Of a DNA stretch of 64,000 nucleotides, positions 23,319 to 36,908 are shown piece by piece. The stretch is from positions 223,117,045-223,181,044 of the forward strand of contig CM035407.1 of assembly GCA_020310875.1 (NCBI GenBank). Direction: 5' to 3'. The notes beneath the pieces are model-generated. The model was not told the origin of the DNA. It was given only the letters and a program-made list of their open reading frames with translations, and searched no databases. The stretch's first letter is position 1. Each line of letters starts with the position of its first letter. A program made the translations under genes and the position numbers. This stretch comes from Ceratopteris richardii. Lineage: Eukaryota; Streptophyta; Polypodiopsida; Polypodiales; Pteridaceae.

Positions 23319-26300
23319 GTGCAACCGAAACCTGATTCTACGGTCGATCATTCGGTTCCTTTAATTACGGTATGGTATAAAAATCATAAAACTACACAAG
23401 TACTAATTGATGGAGGATCTGGTGTCAACATTGCTACTGCTCCACTGTGTAAGAAGTTAGGATGGACTGAAATCGAACCAGTTCAGTTCTTTGTCAGAAT
23501 GGCTGACCAGTCAAGAGTCCATCCAGTAGTGTCAACATTGCTACTGCTCCACTGTGTAAGAAGTTAGGATGGACTGAAATCGAACCAGTTCAGTTCTTTG
23601 TCAGAATGGCTGACCAGTCAAGAGTCCATCCAGTAGGACTTGTACGGAATGTACCAATAACTTTGCAGGGTACCACATTTAAGATGACCTTTGTCGTCCT
23701 AGAATTACCGGAATCCACCCTTGATTATAATCTTCTTTTTGGCCTTCCTTGGCTGAAGCAAGCTAAGGGCATACAAGATTGATCTGCACAGGAACTCACT
23801 TTCAAAGACAATAATCGTAAATATATTGTAAAACTAGATGCTATACAGCCTTGCGAATTGCATGCTAAACCGTATTTTGCAGAACCAGTTCATATGTTAG
23901 ATGGGTTGTCAGATGATGAAGAAGAAGAGTTATTAAAGAACAACATTGACTTAATCTCCCTAGGAACTGTTGATCTACAATCTGTTGTAGATAATTGGAA
24001 TCCCGCAGTTTGTACGGTGATGCCTGTAACAGAAGAAGATAAGAAGGAAGATACTGCTGCTATAGATGACGCTCAACTGCAACAACTTTTTAAGCCAGCT
24101 GACGATACAGAGAAGCCCCGACAATTTTATGCCAGAGGATGAGTTGATCACTTATAATTTAGGAGATGAAGACCATCCGCGTTTTGTCAAGATAAAAGAA
24201 AAATTACCAGAAACATTTCAAGCAGACCTAATCCAGCTACTCCTAGAGTTCTCCGACGTCTTTGCATGGGATTACAAAGACATGAAGGGTTTGGACCCGC
24301 GCATTTATCAACACAGGGTCATGCTGAAGCCGGAAACAAAACCAATCAAACAACCAAGCTACCGGATGAATCCGAACTATGCATCACAGGTAAAGGCAGA
24401 ACTTGATAGGCTACTCAAAGTCGGATTCATTGTAACAGTAGAGCATGTTGAATGAATCTCACCACTTGTTATTGTGCCTAAAAAGAATAAGCAGCTACGA
24501 ATATGTGTAGATTACCGGAAACTGAACGCAGCTACGGTGCCTGATCCATTTCCGCTACCTTTTCTTGACACAATGCTTGATAGAGTACCAGGACATGAAA
24601 TGTATTCATTCCTAGACGGATACAGTGGGTATAATCAAGTTAGAATGGCTGAACAGGATATACTAAAGACCGCTTTCATCACCAATTGGGGTGTTTTTGC
24701 TTGTACCGTAATGTGGTTTGGATTAAGAAATGCCCCAAGTACTTTTTAGAGGTGTATGCAAGAAATATTCTCTCCTTACCTTGCCTCGTTTATGCAAGTT
24801 TATCTTGATGATTTTTCGGTATTTGGCAAGATAGTAGCACACTTGTTCCATTTACAGTGTTGCTTTGAAAAATGCAGAGAATACAGACTCTGTTTGAACC
24901 CAAACAAATCTGTGTTTGCGGTTTCATGTGGAAGGCTACTTGGCCACATCGTATCTGCACAAGGTATACAGGTGGATCCAGATAAAATTACAGCTGCGTT
25001 AGAAGCACCTGTGCCCACTACACCTAAGGAAGTGATGCGCTTCATGGGCCAAGTAAGATGGCATGGTCGGCACTTACAGTGGCTTGCTCATTTGGCAATA
25101 CCACTGAACAGATTAATCACCAAGACTCCTCGACAATTTGAGCGGACTCAAGAATGTCAGATAGCATTTGATCGTTTAAAGTGTTTATTAACACAAGTTC
25201 CCATCTTACAGCCTCCCGACTGGGATCACCCCTTTCATGTATTTGTTGATGCCTCAGATATAGCAATTGGAAGCGTATTAATGCAACAAACGAATAAGTG
25301 GTTCAGACCAGTATACTATGCCAGTCGAAGGCTTGCCCCTGTGGAAAAGAATTACTCTGTAACTGAAAGGGAATGTCTGGGTTTAGTATACTCTGTCAAG
25401 AAGTTCAGGCATTATTTACTTGGCCGCAAATTTACTTTTCATGTAGATCATGCTGCACTTGTCTATCTGGTTCGGCAACAGCACTTAGGTGGCCGATTAG
25501 CGCGATGGGTTCTGCTTTTATAAGAATTTGATTACGAAGTTATTCATCGGCCTGACAGTTCACATGCCTTAGCAGATTTCCTTTCTCGCTTAGATTCCGG
25601 TGAAGCTCCGGTCGGTGTAGATGACACAACACCGGCAATTTATGTTTCTGAACCGACTAATGATGAAATTGCAGACCCACCTATGCCATCTACATACTAT
25701 GATGAGATATTGACCTTTCTTGCTGATGGATGCCTCCCTTCTCAGACTTCTACTGCAATACACAGGAAAATTGCAGTTTTCAGCCGCCGATTTCGGTTGA
25801 TTGCTGGGGAATTATACTATATGGATCACACTGGAGTTTTACTTCGTTGTATTCCACCACATGAAGTTAACTCAGTCATTACTTTGGCTCACTCAATTCC
25901 TTCCGGTGGCCATTTTGCAACAGATTTAACGCACCGAAAAATTCTGCAAAGCGGACTTTGGTGGCCTACTATATACAGGGATGTATCACAGTTTGTCAAA
26001 CAATGTGATAGTTGTCAGAGATCTGGACAGCCCCTGCAACGTCATCTTTTCCCTCTACAACCTGTCTTGCCATTAGAGCCTTTTCATAAGTGGGGTCTAG
26101 ACTTTATCGGACCTATTACACCGCCAGCAATACTCAACAATAATCGTTATATTCTAACCTATACAGACTATGCAACCAGATGGGCAGAAGCATGGCCTTT
26201 AAAATTTGCCACAGCTATTTCGGTGGCAAATTGCCTAATGAAAGATATCTTTCCGCGCTTTGGATTACCTCTGGAGCTTGTTACAGATCAGGGCATTCAT

Positions 26301-26960
26301 TTTGTTAACAATCTAATGGAAGTACTCACACATTCTTTTCAGATCACGCATAAATTCAGTTCACCATATTATCCTCGTGCAAATGGTTTGGCTGAGAGTA
26401 CAAACAAGACCCTGTTGAATATGCTTCGAAAACTCATTTTGGAAGCACCGGAAAGATGGGACCAACTGTTACCTGCAGTCCTGTGGGCATACCGAACTAC
26501 CTATAAGGTAGCAACAGGTCTAACACCCTTCAAACTAGCTTATGGATTGGAAGCCATAGCACCCATGGAAATTATTGTGCCAAGCTTACGTGTGGCTCTC
26601 ACTCAGAAATTAATACCAGAAGATTCTTTATCATTTCGGCTAGATACACTCTGAGAACTGGATGAGCACCGATGGCAAAGTTTTCTAACTATGTAGGAAG
26701 TACAGCTAAGACAAGCTCGAACACATGATCGCTATCTAAAGACCCCAGTTTTTACGGTGGGACAACTTGTACTATTTTACAATGCAAAATCAAATCGCTC
26801 TGCTGGCAAATTCAAGTTACGATGGTTGGGCCCCTACCGGATTTTTGAACAAGTGGGCCCAACAACTTTTCGGTTGACTACTTTGACCGGAATTCCTCTT
26901 CCGAAAGTCATCAACGGTTCGAAGCTGCGGCCATATCAACAAACATCTAACCCGCAATGA
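23319..26960 (+). pseudogene. Gypsy 1 pol: protease, RT, RNase H, integrase
   Basis: Protease has LIDGGSGVNI (near 23403-23432). RT includes VPKKNKQLRICVDYRKLN, FLDGYSGYNQ and the catalytic YLDDFSVFG (near 24801). RNase H includes VDASDIAIGSVLMQQ and VTERECLGLVYSVKKFRHYL. Integrase has the zinc finger ending CDSCQRSGQP, the core (WGLDFIGPI, DQGIHFVN, YPRANGLAESTNK) and a C-terminal GKFKLRWLGPYRI block at 26757-26960. Confidence 0.92.
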
Positions 26961-27263
26961 AACGTTTCGCGGTTGGCCGCATCTTTTGGCGTTCTCTTTT
27001 CTTTCCTTTTCTCTTCTTTTCTTTTCTTTTATTTTTTGCATGCTTAATAAAATAAGTCTGTAAATATCCGCGTTTCGATAACTAATTATGTCAACAGTCG
27101 CCCTGCCCTTTCCAGCTGCTCATGCATGCACACCGAAGTTATGAAGTTATCATCTCAGCGTCGCACGATGATTAGTGATTTTGACTGCTCTCCACTGCAG
27201 CGCATCTACTTAACCTTCTCCATTTCGCCGAAAATCGCTATTGTGTTTGCATGATTTGTGTGA

Positions 27264-29483
27264 TTGTGTAAACCCTGTGCTTTGCGTCTTGTGCTTGCGT
27301 TTTTTGTGTGCGCCATGGAAGCTCTGGCAAACTATGCCGCTTCCCGTGACGGTCTCCCTGCCGATGTAGGAGAGTTTCTGTGCATACATGGGTTGGCCGA
27401 TTTCGCTGAACTGCCGTGGAATTCAGTGGAATCCCACCCGTTCTTTGCCCAGATAATCGCCGCTATCGCTAAAACACCTGCCACCGAACAAAGTTGGGCG
27501 ATCACATCCCTACCTTCACGAACCGTAATCACCTTCCAAGCTTTTGATGAGGCGTTTAGACTCCCTCAGCAAGGTCGAGAAAGTGGCCCGAATCTGCCAA
27601 TAGCCACCATGAACCAACTATTCCCTAGGAGTTCCTCTAACGAATACGCCATCCTCTGCCGTCTTGAACCTGAGAGATCTGCGCTACAATTCTTAGTAGC
27701 CATCCTCAATCTCCAAAAGCGCACATATGGAATATCTCGACCCTTCTACTCCGCCATAGACTTAGCTACCCGAGAACCTATAAATTTTGCATCGTACTTC
27801 TTCCACCGCATTCACAAAGAATGCGTTTCTATCATTAAACAGGTAAAGAAAGGAGGAATGCCAAGGTCCAGATTGCCGCACATTATTTCTTTCCTTTTTC
27901 CGGCCATTCTTGCAGCACAACCACCACCCAGAGGCCCGGTCCTGCACCATGAAGAATCGGCCCAATTATTGGAAGATGATGAAGAAGACGAAGAGGAACT
28001 CAATCAACTCTTCCGCCGGAAAAGAATTAGAATCAGCTCATTTGAAAGTGAAGCACAAGGTTCAGATGAAGGAAATAAAGAAGATGACAAAGAAGAAGAA
28101 AAACAGGATGAAGAAACCTTCCATGACACCGCAACGTCTATGCAGCACGAATCATCAACACAATCTTCGTCAGAAGGGCAACAAGAACAAGAGGATCACA
28201 CCGACTCGGACACAAGCTCGTCCCAAGAAGCATCTCAGCAGCAATCTGAGCAGGAACAACAAGGAGATGAGGAACAAATCATTAAAGAAGTTTTCGAAGA
28301 GCTACTGAAAGCAGTTGAGTCCACAGCTGCCAACACCGCCGACACCACACAACAAACCACAAAACAGGTAACAGAACCTAACGCTGTTCTTCCCACTCCC
28401 CCACCGGAGCCTCCAATCAACCCAATTATCCCTGCTCCACACATTCGTCCCGAAGAACCCACTGCTTCTTCTTCCTCATCCCCAAACTACTCTCCACCGA
28501 ACTCCCAGCAGCTCCTCACCACATCCTCATCACAACCTCGTCCTCATCTTCCACTCCCGTCCACTCCCGCATTTTCTGAGTTAGCATCTATGGGACAGAT
28601 GCTAATCAATTTATCACAACAACTCCCTGCACAAATGAAGCAAGTAACATAGAATATTTGTAATGAATTCCAACATAAAGTAGATCTACTGGAGGCCGAC
28701 ATTAGCCCCCTACAGGAAGAATTACTAGTAGCCAAAGCCAAAAACAAATTTCTATAAGAACAGCTGAAGGAATTACAGACCAGAATTGCCGAACAAGAAA
28801 TGGTTACCAGACAAAGAGATGCAACGGTGGCTGAGCTCACAAAGAAAGAAGAATCATTACAGAATGCAAATGCCGAAATCAGTAAAATGAAGCAAGAGTT
28901 ACAGGACAAAGAAGATGCAAGAATCACATTAGGAAATATGCTTGAAGAAACCAGAGCTCAACTAGACGAAGTGGTACAAAAAGGCCAAGAACAGTACGAT
29001 CTGGCGATGAAAACAAACGAAGAACTCCAGAAATGTAAGATAGAATTCGACGAGGTAAACAACATTCTATGGCGAAAACTGACATTAGAAGCACAATTAC
29101 AAAAAGTAATAACAGATCTCCGAAGAGAAAGGGATGCATATTCCAGAACCATACAGTTTCAGAATCAAGAGATCGAAAGAAGGGAGAATCAGCTGGACAA
29201 TCAGAAAGAAAGAGTAAGCAAGATGGAGAAACAAGTGGCAGAAATGAAAGTTTCCAGAGATGCGGCCCTATCGAACGATTTCTACCTACAAGAAGCCTTT
29301 CTGCAGACGCAAGCAGATATTTTGCTGACCGAAGCTATAGCTTTAAGTTCTGTAAGAGTAGATGCCCAACTAGTAGAACCGGATACTCTCAAACAGCTGT
29401 TAGAAACTTTAAAGAAGAAAATAGCCCAAACCTTTAGATTAGCCAGAAACATGTATTTAGACGGAGTTATAGAAGAACAATAA
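27264..29483 (+). CDS. Gypsy 1 extra 3' region: unknown protein with plant-transposon-like N-terminus and coiled coil
   Basis: Downstream of integrase and before the 3' LTR, this region encodes a folded-looking N-terminal domain of about 220 residues (HGLADFAELPW, ITFQAFDEAFRLP, FLVAILNLQKRTYG, RLPHIISFLFPAIL). An acidic, Ser/Gln-rich linker and a long coiled coil (28680-29450) follow. The N-terminal pattern resembles the putative plant transposon protein domain found in extra ORFs of Tat-type elements; that match is from memory. It sits where env-like genes sit, but no signal peptide or membrane anchor is visible. Treated as a fossil part. Confidence 0.6.
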
Positions 29484-29526
29484 TTTTGTAAAACCTGCGG
29501 GTTCGAGTCCACCGTGCGTGCCAGAG

Positions 29527-30501
29527 TGTTAGTCGGCCGCCAGATTGGAAGTTGTAAAACTGAATCTTTTGTTCGCACGCGTGAAAAGTTGTTACACTGA
29601 CAGTTGTAATCTTTTATATAAAGCAATGAAAAGAGATGCTCAGTGACGATTCATGGAATCACCAGACTGTCTATCTGGGTGATTGTCGTGGTCGTTACTG
29701 TGTGTCAAGTTGGCTAAGTTGGAGTACTGTGTTCATTTCTGTGTGATATTATCGACACTTGTTCGAGTTGTTGTAGCGTTGCTTGTCTAATTCCTGAGTA
29801 TTCCGAGTATACTCTACGTATCCGTGTTCGTTGTTTATCGATCTCTGTTGCAGCTGTGAGTTTTATTTACATCCAGTAGATCGTCGGACTGTTGTCTGAG
29901 AGAGTTGTTCTGTGGATCTTTGTGACGATTGTTCTGTTAAGTACGTATATCGTGGTGTCCTTCTTCTTGATTGATCTGCCAATTGCTAATGAAGTCTGTG
30001 TAACTGTGGTAGTGTTCCTAAAAACGCTGTGCAAGATTGTGTTGTTCTCAGTATTGAGATCTGTACTTGTACGGTGAGATTTGGCTACAGTAATGGTTAT
30101 CTCTAGTGTGTGTTAGTCTTCAGCACTGTATGTTTGAAATTATTGAGTCCTTCTGTGTTTTCGGTTTGTCTGATTGTGAGCGATGTTTGGTGAAGGTTGA
30201 ACTACTGTTAAATGTTACAGTCGTGTGTATTCGAGAAAAGGGTTTGAGGTAATTCGGTATTACGATACTGATAGTCTGGTACAATGTGTTCGGTAGACTC
30301 TGATAGAGTTAAAATAACGAACCGTAAGAATGAGAATGAGATACCAATTCTTGATAACATCTTGAATGTTGGTATATTGTGTGTTGTGACATAATTTTGG
30401 GAAACAAGCATAGGGCCTCTGTCTTTACAGACCCCTTCCACTCCCAAGAACCCAATTCTCGTTTAAACGCGCTTCTGATAGTTAGAACACAGCGTTTAAC
30501 A
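29527..30501 (+). repeat. Gypsy 1 3' LTR
   Basis: 975 bp; about 40-45 differences from the 5' LTR by eye. Confidence 0.92.
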
Positions 30502-30800
30502 GTGCCCATTTTACATGCTGATAGATTTTCAACAAAAACCAAAAACTGTTTAAAGCACATGAACACTTTGGGCTTTGCTTTGAGTGGATATACCCATGCA
30601 TGCCTGGAAAAATCATCAATGAAAGTCACGAAGTAAAGGTAATTTCCAAAAGAGGGTGTCTGCATAGGACCACAGACATCACTATGTACAAGCTGCAATT
30701 TCTGTGTAGCCCAAACTGAACCATCTTTTGGAAAGGAGGAACGCTGCATTTTGCCCAAAATACGGCCTTCACAAACATGTTTTCCAGGTTCCTCAAGTTT
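30502..30800 (-). pseudogene. Copia 1 integrase core fragment between two insertions
   Basis: It encodes QLVHSDVCGPMQTPSFGN and FVTFIDDFSRHAWVYPL, the start of the Copia integrase core. It is left between the Gypsy insertion on one side and the Copia 2 insertion on the other. Confidence 0.9.
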
Positions 30801-31833
30801 TGATGGAGAGTGTTAATCTCCAAAAGAACAAGTTGACCTGGAATTTAGACCACCTCTATATCAAGAACAACTTCAGACTCCACCAAATTTAGAGAACATT
30901 CATCAACTTATCAGAAAATTAACTATTCTGAAAAAACTCAACTTCTCAGAAAAGTCTGCTGCAGATTAATCTCTAATTGACTAACCATTTGTGTAAAGTT
31001 TTTGATAAAACTTTGTAGGATGTGTCGCCTTAAAGTTGCGCACCTTCTCCAACTTAAATCTCCTCAAATGATTGAGTATACTTTGAGAAATGACTCAAAC
31101 ACTTTACCTATGTGTAAAACTACTTCTCTGCAGTAGCGACTTTGACACCTGCAACTTCTTAGCTATAGTTCTCCCAATGTCGAACCCGTTTGATCAAATG
31201 CTTTTAGATGTAGATAGCTTATCTCTCAACTTAGATTTTGAGCTATCATATGTGTAAAACTTTACACTGTGCACTGAGCACTACTCATTTCATTGAACTC
31301 AAAATCTGCACCTGTTTTAGGAGACTGTGAACATTCCTTACATATGAATGTTCCTACACACAATTCTCTTAACCTTCTTACAATTAGATTCTCAAACTCT
31401 AGCCATAGATTGATTAACTATGGACTTAGACATCTCCAAAAGGAATTCACAAAAGATCTACTACACGAGGAGAAAACACAGAAACATCGGGCGTAATTTT
31501 TCTTCTATTTCTCAGAAATTTACAACTGAGTGATGAGAGAAAGTTTAACTCACTTCTAGGAGGTCTAATGACTCTTACAACTCCTCAATACACTATTCTC
31601 ATACTCTCTCATTGTCTCCTCTATTGCCCCGACATTTTTCCAAAGTATTTATAGACAAATATGTACAAGTTTATGACTAAACAAAAGTCTAAGTGATCTA
31701 TGTCTTCACTAATGTACATATGTGTACATATCATTCATCCTATGAATGTAACCACCTTCTTTGCTTCAAAACTTGATCTTATCTCCATCTTTTTGTCTTC
31801 CAAACTTCAATTGGTGATTGGTCTGCACCAACA
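30801..31833 (-). repeat. Copia 2 3' LTR (left)
   Basis: 1033 bp. Its target duplication AGTTT is at 30796-30800. Confidence 0.94.
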
Positions 31834-31841
31834 GCTCCCCC

Positions 31842-33073
31842 TCAATCATCAATTGAGGTTTCTCTTATCTTCTTTATGCCTGCCATGTCTTTGAACTTCT
31901 GTAACTTATGTCCATCTAAACTTTTTGTAAGCATATCAACTATCTGATCTTTTGTTGAAGTATGTATAACTTCAATCTCCTTATCCATCACCTTCTCTCT
32001 TAGAAAGTGATACTGTATCTCAATGTGTTTGGTCTTGGCATGAAAAACAGGATTAGCAGCTAGATATAATGAACTCATGTTATCACCATAAATGATAGGT
32101 ATGCTCTGTATAGTGTCAAAACTCTTCATGAGAGTCTTAAGCCATATCACTTCTTTTGCAGCTTCAACCATGCCTTTGTACTCTGCTTCTGTAGATGACA
32201 AAGCAACTGTATGTTGCTTCTTTGAGCACCAGGAGATTAACTTATCTCCCACATAACACATGTATCCATAGGTTGACCTTCTATCATCTGGATTACCTGC
32301 CCAATCTGCATCACTATATATTTTGATATTTGTATCTGATGTAAAACCATAATACAAACCCTCTTTGAGTGTTCCCTTAATATACCTCAACACTCTTTGG
32401 CCTGCAATCCAATGCTCTTTCCTAGGACAATGCATGAATTGAGACAAAACCCCAACTGTATATGATAAATCAGGTCTAGTTAATGTAGCATAGATAAGAC
32501 TACCAACCAAACTCTGATATTGCTTCATGTCCTTGAACTCTATACAAGTCTATAGTTCCATGCCCTTGGGGCCTGCTTCAAGCCATATAAAGCTCTCTTG
32601 AGCTTACACACATGATCTGGATATCTTCCATCTCTGAATCCTTGAGGTTGCTCCATGAACACTTCATCTGAAATATAACCATTCAAAAAAGCATTCTTCA
32701 CATCTAATTGACACAATTTCCAACCTTTGCATACAACAATTGCTATGAGTGTTCTGATGGTTGTCATCTTTGCCACTGGACTATAAGTCTCATCATAGTC
32801 AATACCATATGTATGAGCAAACCCTTTTACAACAAGTCTAGCTTTGTACCTAGACACACTTCCATTTGCAAATCTCTTTGTCTTATAGACCCACTTGCAT
32901 CCAATGATCTTCTGACTATTTGGTTTTGGAACCAAATCCCATGTTTGATTCTCCATCAATGCATCATATTCTTCCTGCATAGCTTTTTCCCAATTTTCTT
33001 TACCTTTTGCCTCTTCATATGTAGAAGGGTCTTCATCTGCTTTTACCATGTAAGCATAATCTTTGGTAGTCAA
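31842..33073 (-). pseudogene. Copia 2 reverse transcriptase and RNase H region
   Basis: RT start ENQTWDLVPKPN and LCQLDVKNAFLNGYISDEVF, then RNase H-side blocks SLVGSLIYATLTRPDLSY, SDADWAGNPDDRRSTYGYMC, SSTEAEYKGMVEA and KHIEIQYHFLREKV. Treated as a fossil. Confidence 0.9.
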
Positions 33074-33235
33074 GAATGAAGTATACTAGCTATACCTTGT
33101 AGGTTGCCATGTGTTCCTTGTAGACCTCCTAAGTTCTCCACTTCTTGAGGTTTTTGGTTCTTCACATTCAAGATCAAATCTTGGTGTCTCTTCCACTTCA
33201 ACCTGTACTTCATTATTCTCTTGCTCATCAAATAT

Positions 33236-35653
33236 CTAAACCTTTGATTTACCTTTCCTTTGGCTCACAATTTCTTCATCATCTGTATTAATATTGATAG
33301 TACCTGCATACCAAGTACCTTGCTCATCAAATATAACATCTTTTGATACAAGAAAATGTTTTGTGGATGGATTCCACAACCTGTATCCCATCTGCTTATC
33401 ATCATAACCAATAAACACATATTTTTTAGCTTTAGGTTCCAATTTGTGCCTTAATTGTGATGGCACATATGCATAGGCCAAACATCCAAATACTTTGCAA
33501 TGGTCTAGTGTAGGTTTCTTACCCCACCATGCCTCATATGGTGTCATACCCTGCAAGGCTTTACAAGGTAGCCTATTAACCAAATAAGTAGCTGTATTTA
33601 CAGCCTCAGCCCACAAATAATTTGGGCAATTTTTCTCCTTCATCATAGACCTTGCAAACTCAACAAGAGTCCTATTCCTCCTTTCTGCTACACCATTTTG
33701 TTGAGGAGAGTACCTGCAAGTAACCTCTCTTTTTATACCTGCATTCCACAAGTAATCACTGAACTCATTAGAAAAATAATCTCCCCCTCCATCTGACCTT
33801 AGTCTTTTCAACTTATGTCCTGTAATTCTCTCTGCATACATATGATAATGTTTGAATGTATTGAATACTTCTGACTTATCTTTGATCACATAGATAGTGA
33901 TCCATCTGGTAGCATCATCAACATAAATCACATAATACCTTGAACCATTGATACTGAAATCCTTTGATGGTCCCCACACATTTGTGTGTACCAACTCAAG
34001 TTTCTCTGAATACATAAACCCATGCTTGGAATAGGGTTGCTTATGAGCCTTACCTAATTGACATGCCTCACATCTGTATGTCATATGTTGACCTGCAACA
34101 TTAGGCAATCCAAGCACTGAACCATTATTAATCATGTCTTTAATACCTCTTTCATTAAAATGTCCAAGCCTCTTGTGCCAAAGATCTAACTCAGAGATCT
34201 TATGTCCTCCATAAGTGCACAAGGCATGACCAACATTACCTTGAATCTTCAATGTGAACAATCTTCCTTCTTTCTTTCCTGAAACAATTTGTTTATACCC
34301 ATTGCTAGGGTCTTCCACAAACACTCCTTCATTAGTGAACCTTACTTCATAACCTTTTTCCACAATTTGTCCTACACTTATCAAATTCTTAGGAATTGCA
34401 GGAACATACAAGACCTTACTCAATAAGGTGCTACCATCCTTGGCCTTCATTGATCCAATTGACTTCACATTGTGCTTTGTATTGTCACCTGTTTGAACAA
34501 CATGATTAGATACCTTATTCTCCAAATCAGTCATCAAGGCTATATTACCACTCAGGTGATTGCTACACCCTGAGTCAATGTAGAAGACTCTTTGATCTTC
34601 ATTCTGCCTTTCACAAGTTGCATTCATTATCAATGTTGAATCTTCCTTTTGATCTGAAGCATAATTGTAGTAGGTATTGTTATATTGTTGACTTTGGAAG
34701 CCTCTACCTGCATTTCTTCCAAAGTAACCCCTACTACCTCTACCTCTGAAATTACCTCTTTGATTTCTGCCTCCTCTTCCTCTTGAATTATAGTTCTGAT
34801 TGTATCCTCCATTACTCTGATTATTATGCCAACAATCATTAGCTAAATGATTTGTCTTACCACAAATCCAACATGCTTTGGCTCCATCTTTGTTGTTCTT
34901 GCCTCTTCCTCTACCTTTGCCACCTCCTCTACCTCTTAGGAAGTTGGCTTGACTAGTTGTGCCTTCATCTTCACCTGATTGTTGCTTTCCTTTGTTAGCT
35001 TTCTTCTTGTCCTTTGAGTACATTGCATGACCTGTACTTTTGTCACCATCTCCTTTAACATCCTGCTCAAATGTTAGCATATGACCTAGCAACTGATTTA
35101 AATCAGGAGTGAAATGATCAAGTGATAATTCTGTAGACAAAATGAATGGCTTCCATTTGTCATCACCTCTCAAACCTGTAAGGATTTGCCTTACCAATTT
35201 ATCCTCCTCAATATCTTCATCAACAGCTCCTAATGCATCTGCAATGTCTTTCATCCTTGTTACATAGTCTGAAATAGATTGAGAGGCCTTCTTCTTGAAA
35301 GTTGTAAATTCTGCCCATAAAGATGCCTTCCTTGACTTTGTGGTGTTTTGGAAATGCTCTTCCAAAGCATTCCATATATCACTTGGACTTTCAAGACCTC
35401 TAATGTGAGGTAGCAAGTAATCATTGACTGCCATATAAATGATACTCCTAGCTTGAGCATCTTTCTTCATCCAATTCTTCAAATCTGTTAATTCCTCCCT
35501 AGTTGGAACACTAGGATCTCTGAATTGTGGTTTTTCTTCTTCACCTGTAATGTAAGCTATCAAATCTTTGCTCATTAGATGAGCTTCCATCCTCATTGAC
35601 CATGCAGGATAGTTTTCTCTATCCAACTTCTCTATTTGAAGAGAATCTCCCAT
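33236..35653 (-). pseudogene. Copia 2 gag, protease and integrase
   Basis: A long open stretch of 805 codons starts MGDSLQIEKLDRENYPAWSM. It covers gag, an Arg/Gly-rich segment with the zinc knuckle CWICGKTNHLANDC (near 34838-34879), protease IDSGCSNHLSG (near 34549-34581), the integrase zinc finger (WHKRLGHFNERG ... CEACQLGKAHK) and the integrase core with VTCRYSPQQNGVAERRNRT. Domain order is normal for Ty1/Copia. Confidence 0.93.
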
Positions 35654-35875
35654 CCTTCCTTCACATGTATATTGAATTCTTCAACCTTTATGAAGGATAA
35701 AGTTACCTTTACTTCGAATGATACTCTTTTTGACTTCCTTGATGTCGTATGATCTCCTTCACAAGCTTTCCTTGCAAGCTTTCACCTTTTGAATCTTCAG
35801 ATGTCAAATTCTTTGTAGCTACAACAGTCTGGATCCTCCTTTCTTCAATTCTGATGCTTCCTGCTCTGATACCAC

Positions 35876-36908
35876 TGATGGAGAGTGTTAATCTCCAAAA
35901 GAACAAGTTGACCTTGAATTTAGACCACCTCTATATCAAGAACAACTTCAGACTCCACCAAATTTAGAGAACATTCATCAACTTATCAGAAAATTAACTA
36001 TTCTGAAAAAACTCAACTTCTCAGAAAAGTCTGCTGCAGATTAATCTCTAATTGACTAACCATTTGTGTAAAGTTTTTGATAAAACTTTGTAGGATGTGT
36101 CGCCTTAAAGTTGCGCACCTTCTCCAACTTAAATCTCCTCAAATGATTGAGTATACTTTGAGAAATGACTCAAACACTTTACCTATGTGTAAAACTACTT
36201 CTCTACAGTAGCGACTTTGACACCTGCAACTTCTTAGCTATAGTTCTCCCAATGTCGAACCCGTTTGATCAAATGCTTTTAGATGTAGATAGCTTATCTC
36301 TCAACTTAGATTTTGAGCTATCATATGTGTAAAACTTTACACTGTGCACTGAGCACTACTCATTTCATTGAACTCGAAATCTACGCCTGTTTCAGGAGAC
36401 TGTGAACATTCCTTACATATGAATGTTCCTACACACAATTCTCTTAACCTGCTTACAATTAGATTCTCAAACTCTAGCCATAGATTGATTAACTATGGAC
36501 TTAGACATCTCCAAAAGGAATTCACAAAAGATCTACTACACGAGGAGAAAACACAGAAACATCGGGCGCAATTTTTCTTCTATTTCTCAGAAATTTACAA
36601 CTGAGTGATGAGAGAAAGTTTAACTCACTTCTAGGAGGTCTAATGACTCTTACAACTCCTCAATACACTATTCTCATACTCTCTCATTGTCTCCTCTATT
36701 GCCCCGACATTTTTCCAAAGTATTTATAGGCAAATATGTACAAGTTTATGACTAAACAAAAGTCTAAGTGATCTATGTCTTCACTAATGTACATATGTGT
36801 ACATATCATTCATCCTGTGAATGTAACCACCTTCTTTGCTTCAAAACTTGATCTTATCTCCATCTTTTTGTCTTCCAAACTTCAATTGGTGATTGGTCTG
36901 CACCAACA
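35876..36908 (-). repeat. Copia 2 5' LTR (right)
   Basis: 1033 bp, followed by AGTTT at 36909-36913. Confidence 0.94.

Larger units (their letters stand above)
20075..30501 (+). mobile_element. Ty3/Gypsy element 1 with extra 3' reading frame
   Basis: LTRs of about 975 bp (20075-21050; 29527-30501) begin TGTTAG and end TTTAACA; the primer site TGGCGCCGTCTGTGGG follows the left LTR. The flanking 5 bp are GTGAG and GTGCC, a slightly eroded duplication. Inner order: leader frame, gag, protease, RT, RNase H, integrase, extra ORF. Integrase after RNase H fixes the superfamily; the large size and 3' extra frame fit the Tat/Athila group. LTR identity by eye is about 95-96%, older than Copia 2. It is broken, with several breaks. 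Confidence 0.93.
30801..36908 (-). mobile_element. Ty1/Copia element 2, youngest insertion
   Basis: LTRs of 1033 bp each (30801-31833; 35876-36908) run TGATGGAGAG...CACCAACA, flanked by a perfect AGTTT duplication inside Copia 1. The primer site beside the right LTR reads GTGGTATCAGAGC on the minus strand; a purine tract (GAGGGGGAGC) is beside the left LTR. By eye only about 10 positions differ between the LTRs (about 99% identity), so the insertion is recent, perhaps of the order of a million years or less at common plant rates. It is broken, with few breaks. Confidence 0.95.

Noticed and set aside
27264-28652. env-like gene in Gypsy 1
   Set aside because: Position fits, but there is no signal peptide, no membrane anchor and no cleavage site; the N-terminal pattern fits a plant transposon domain better.
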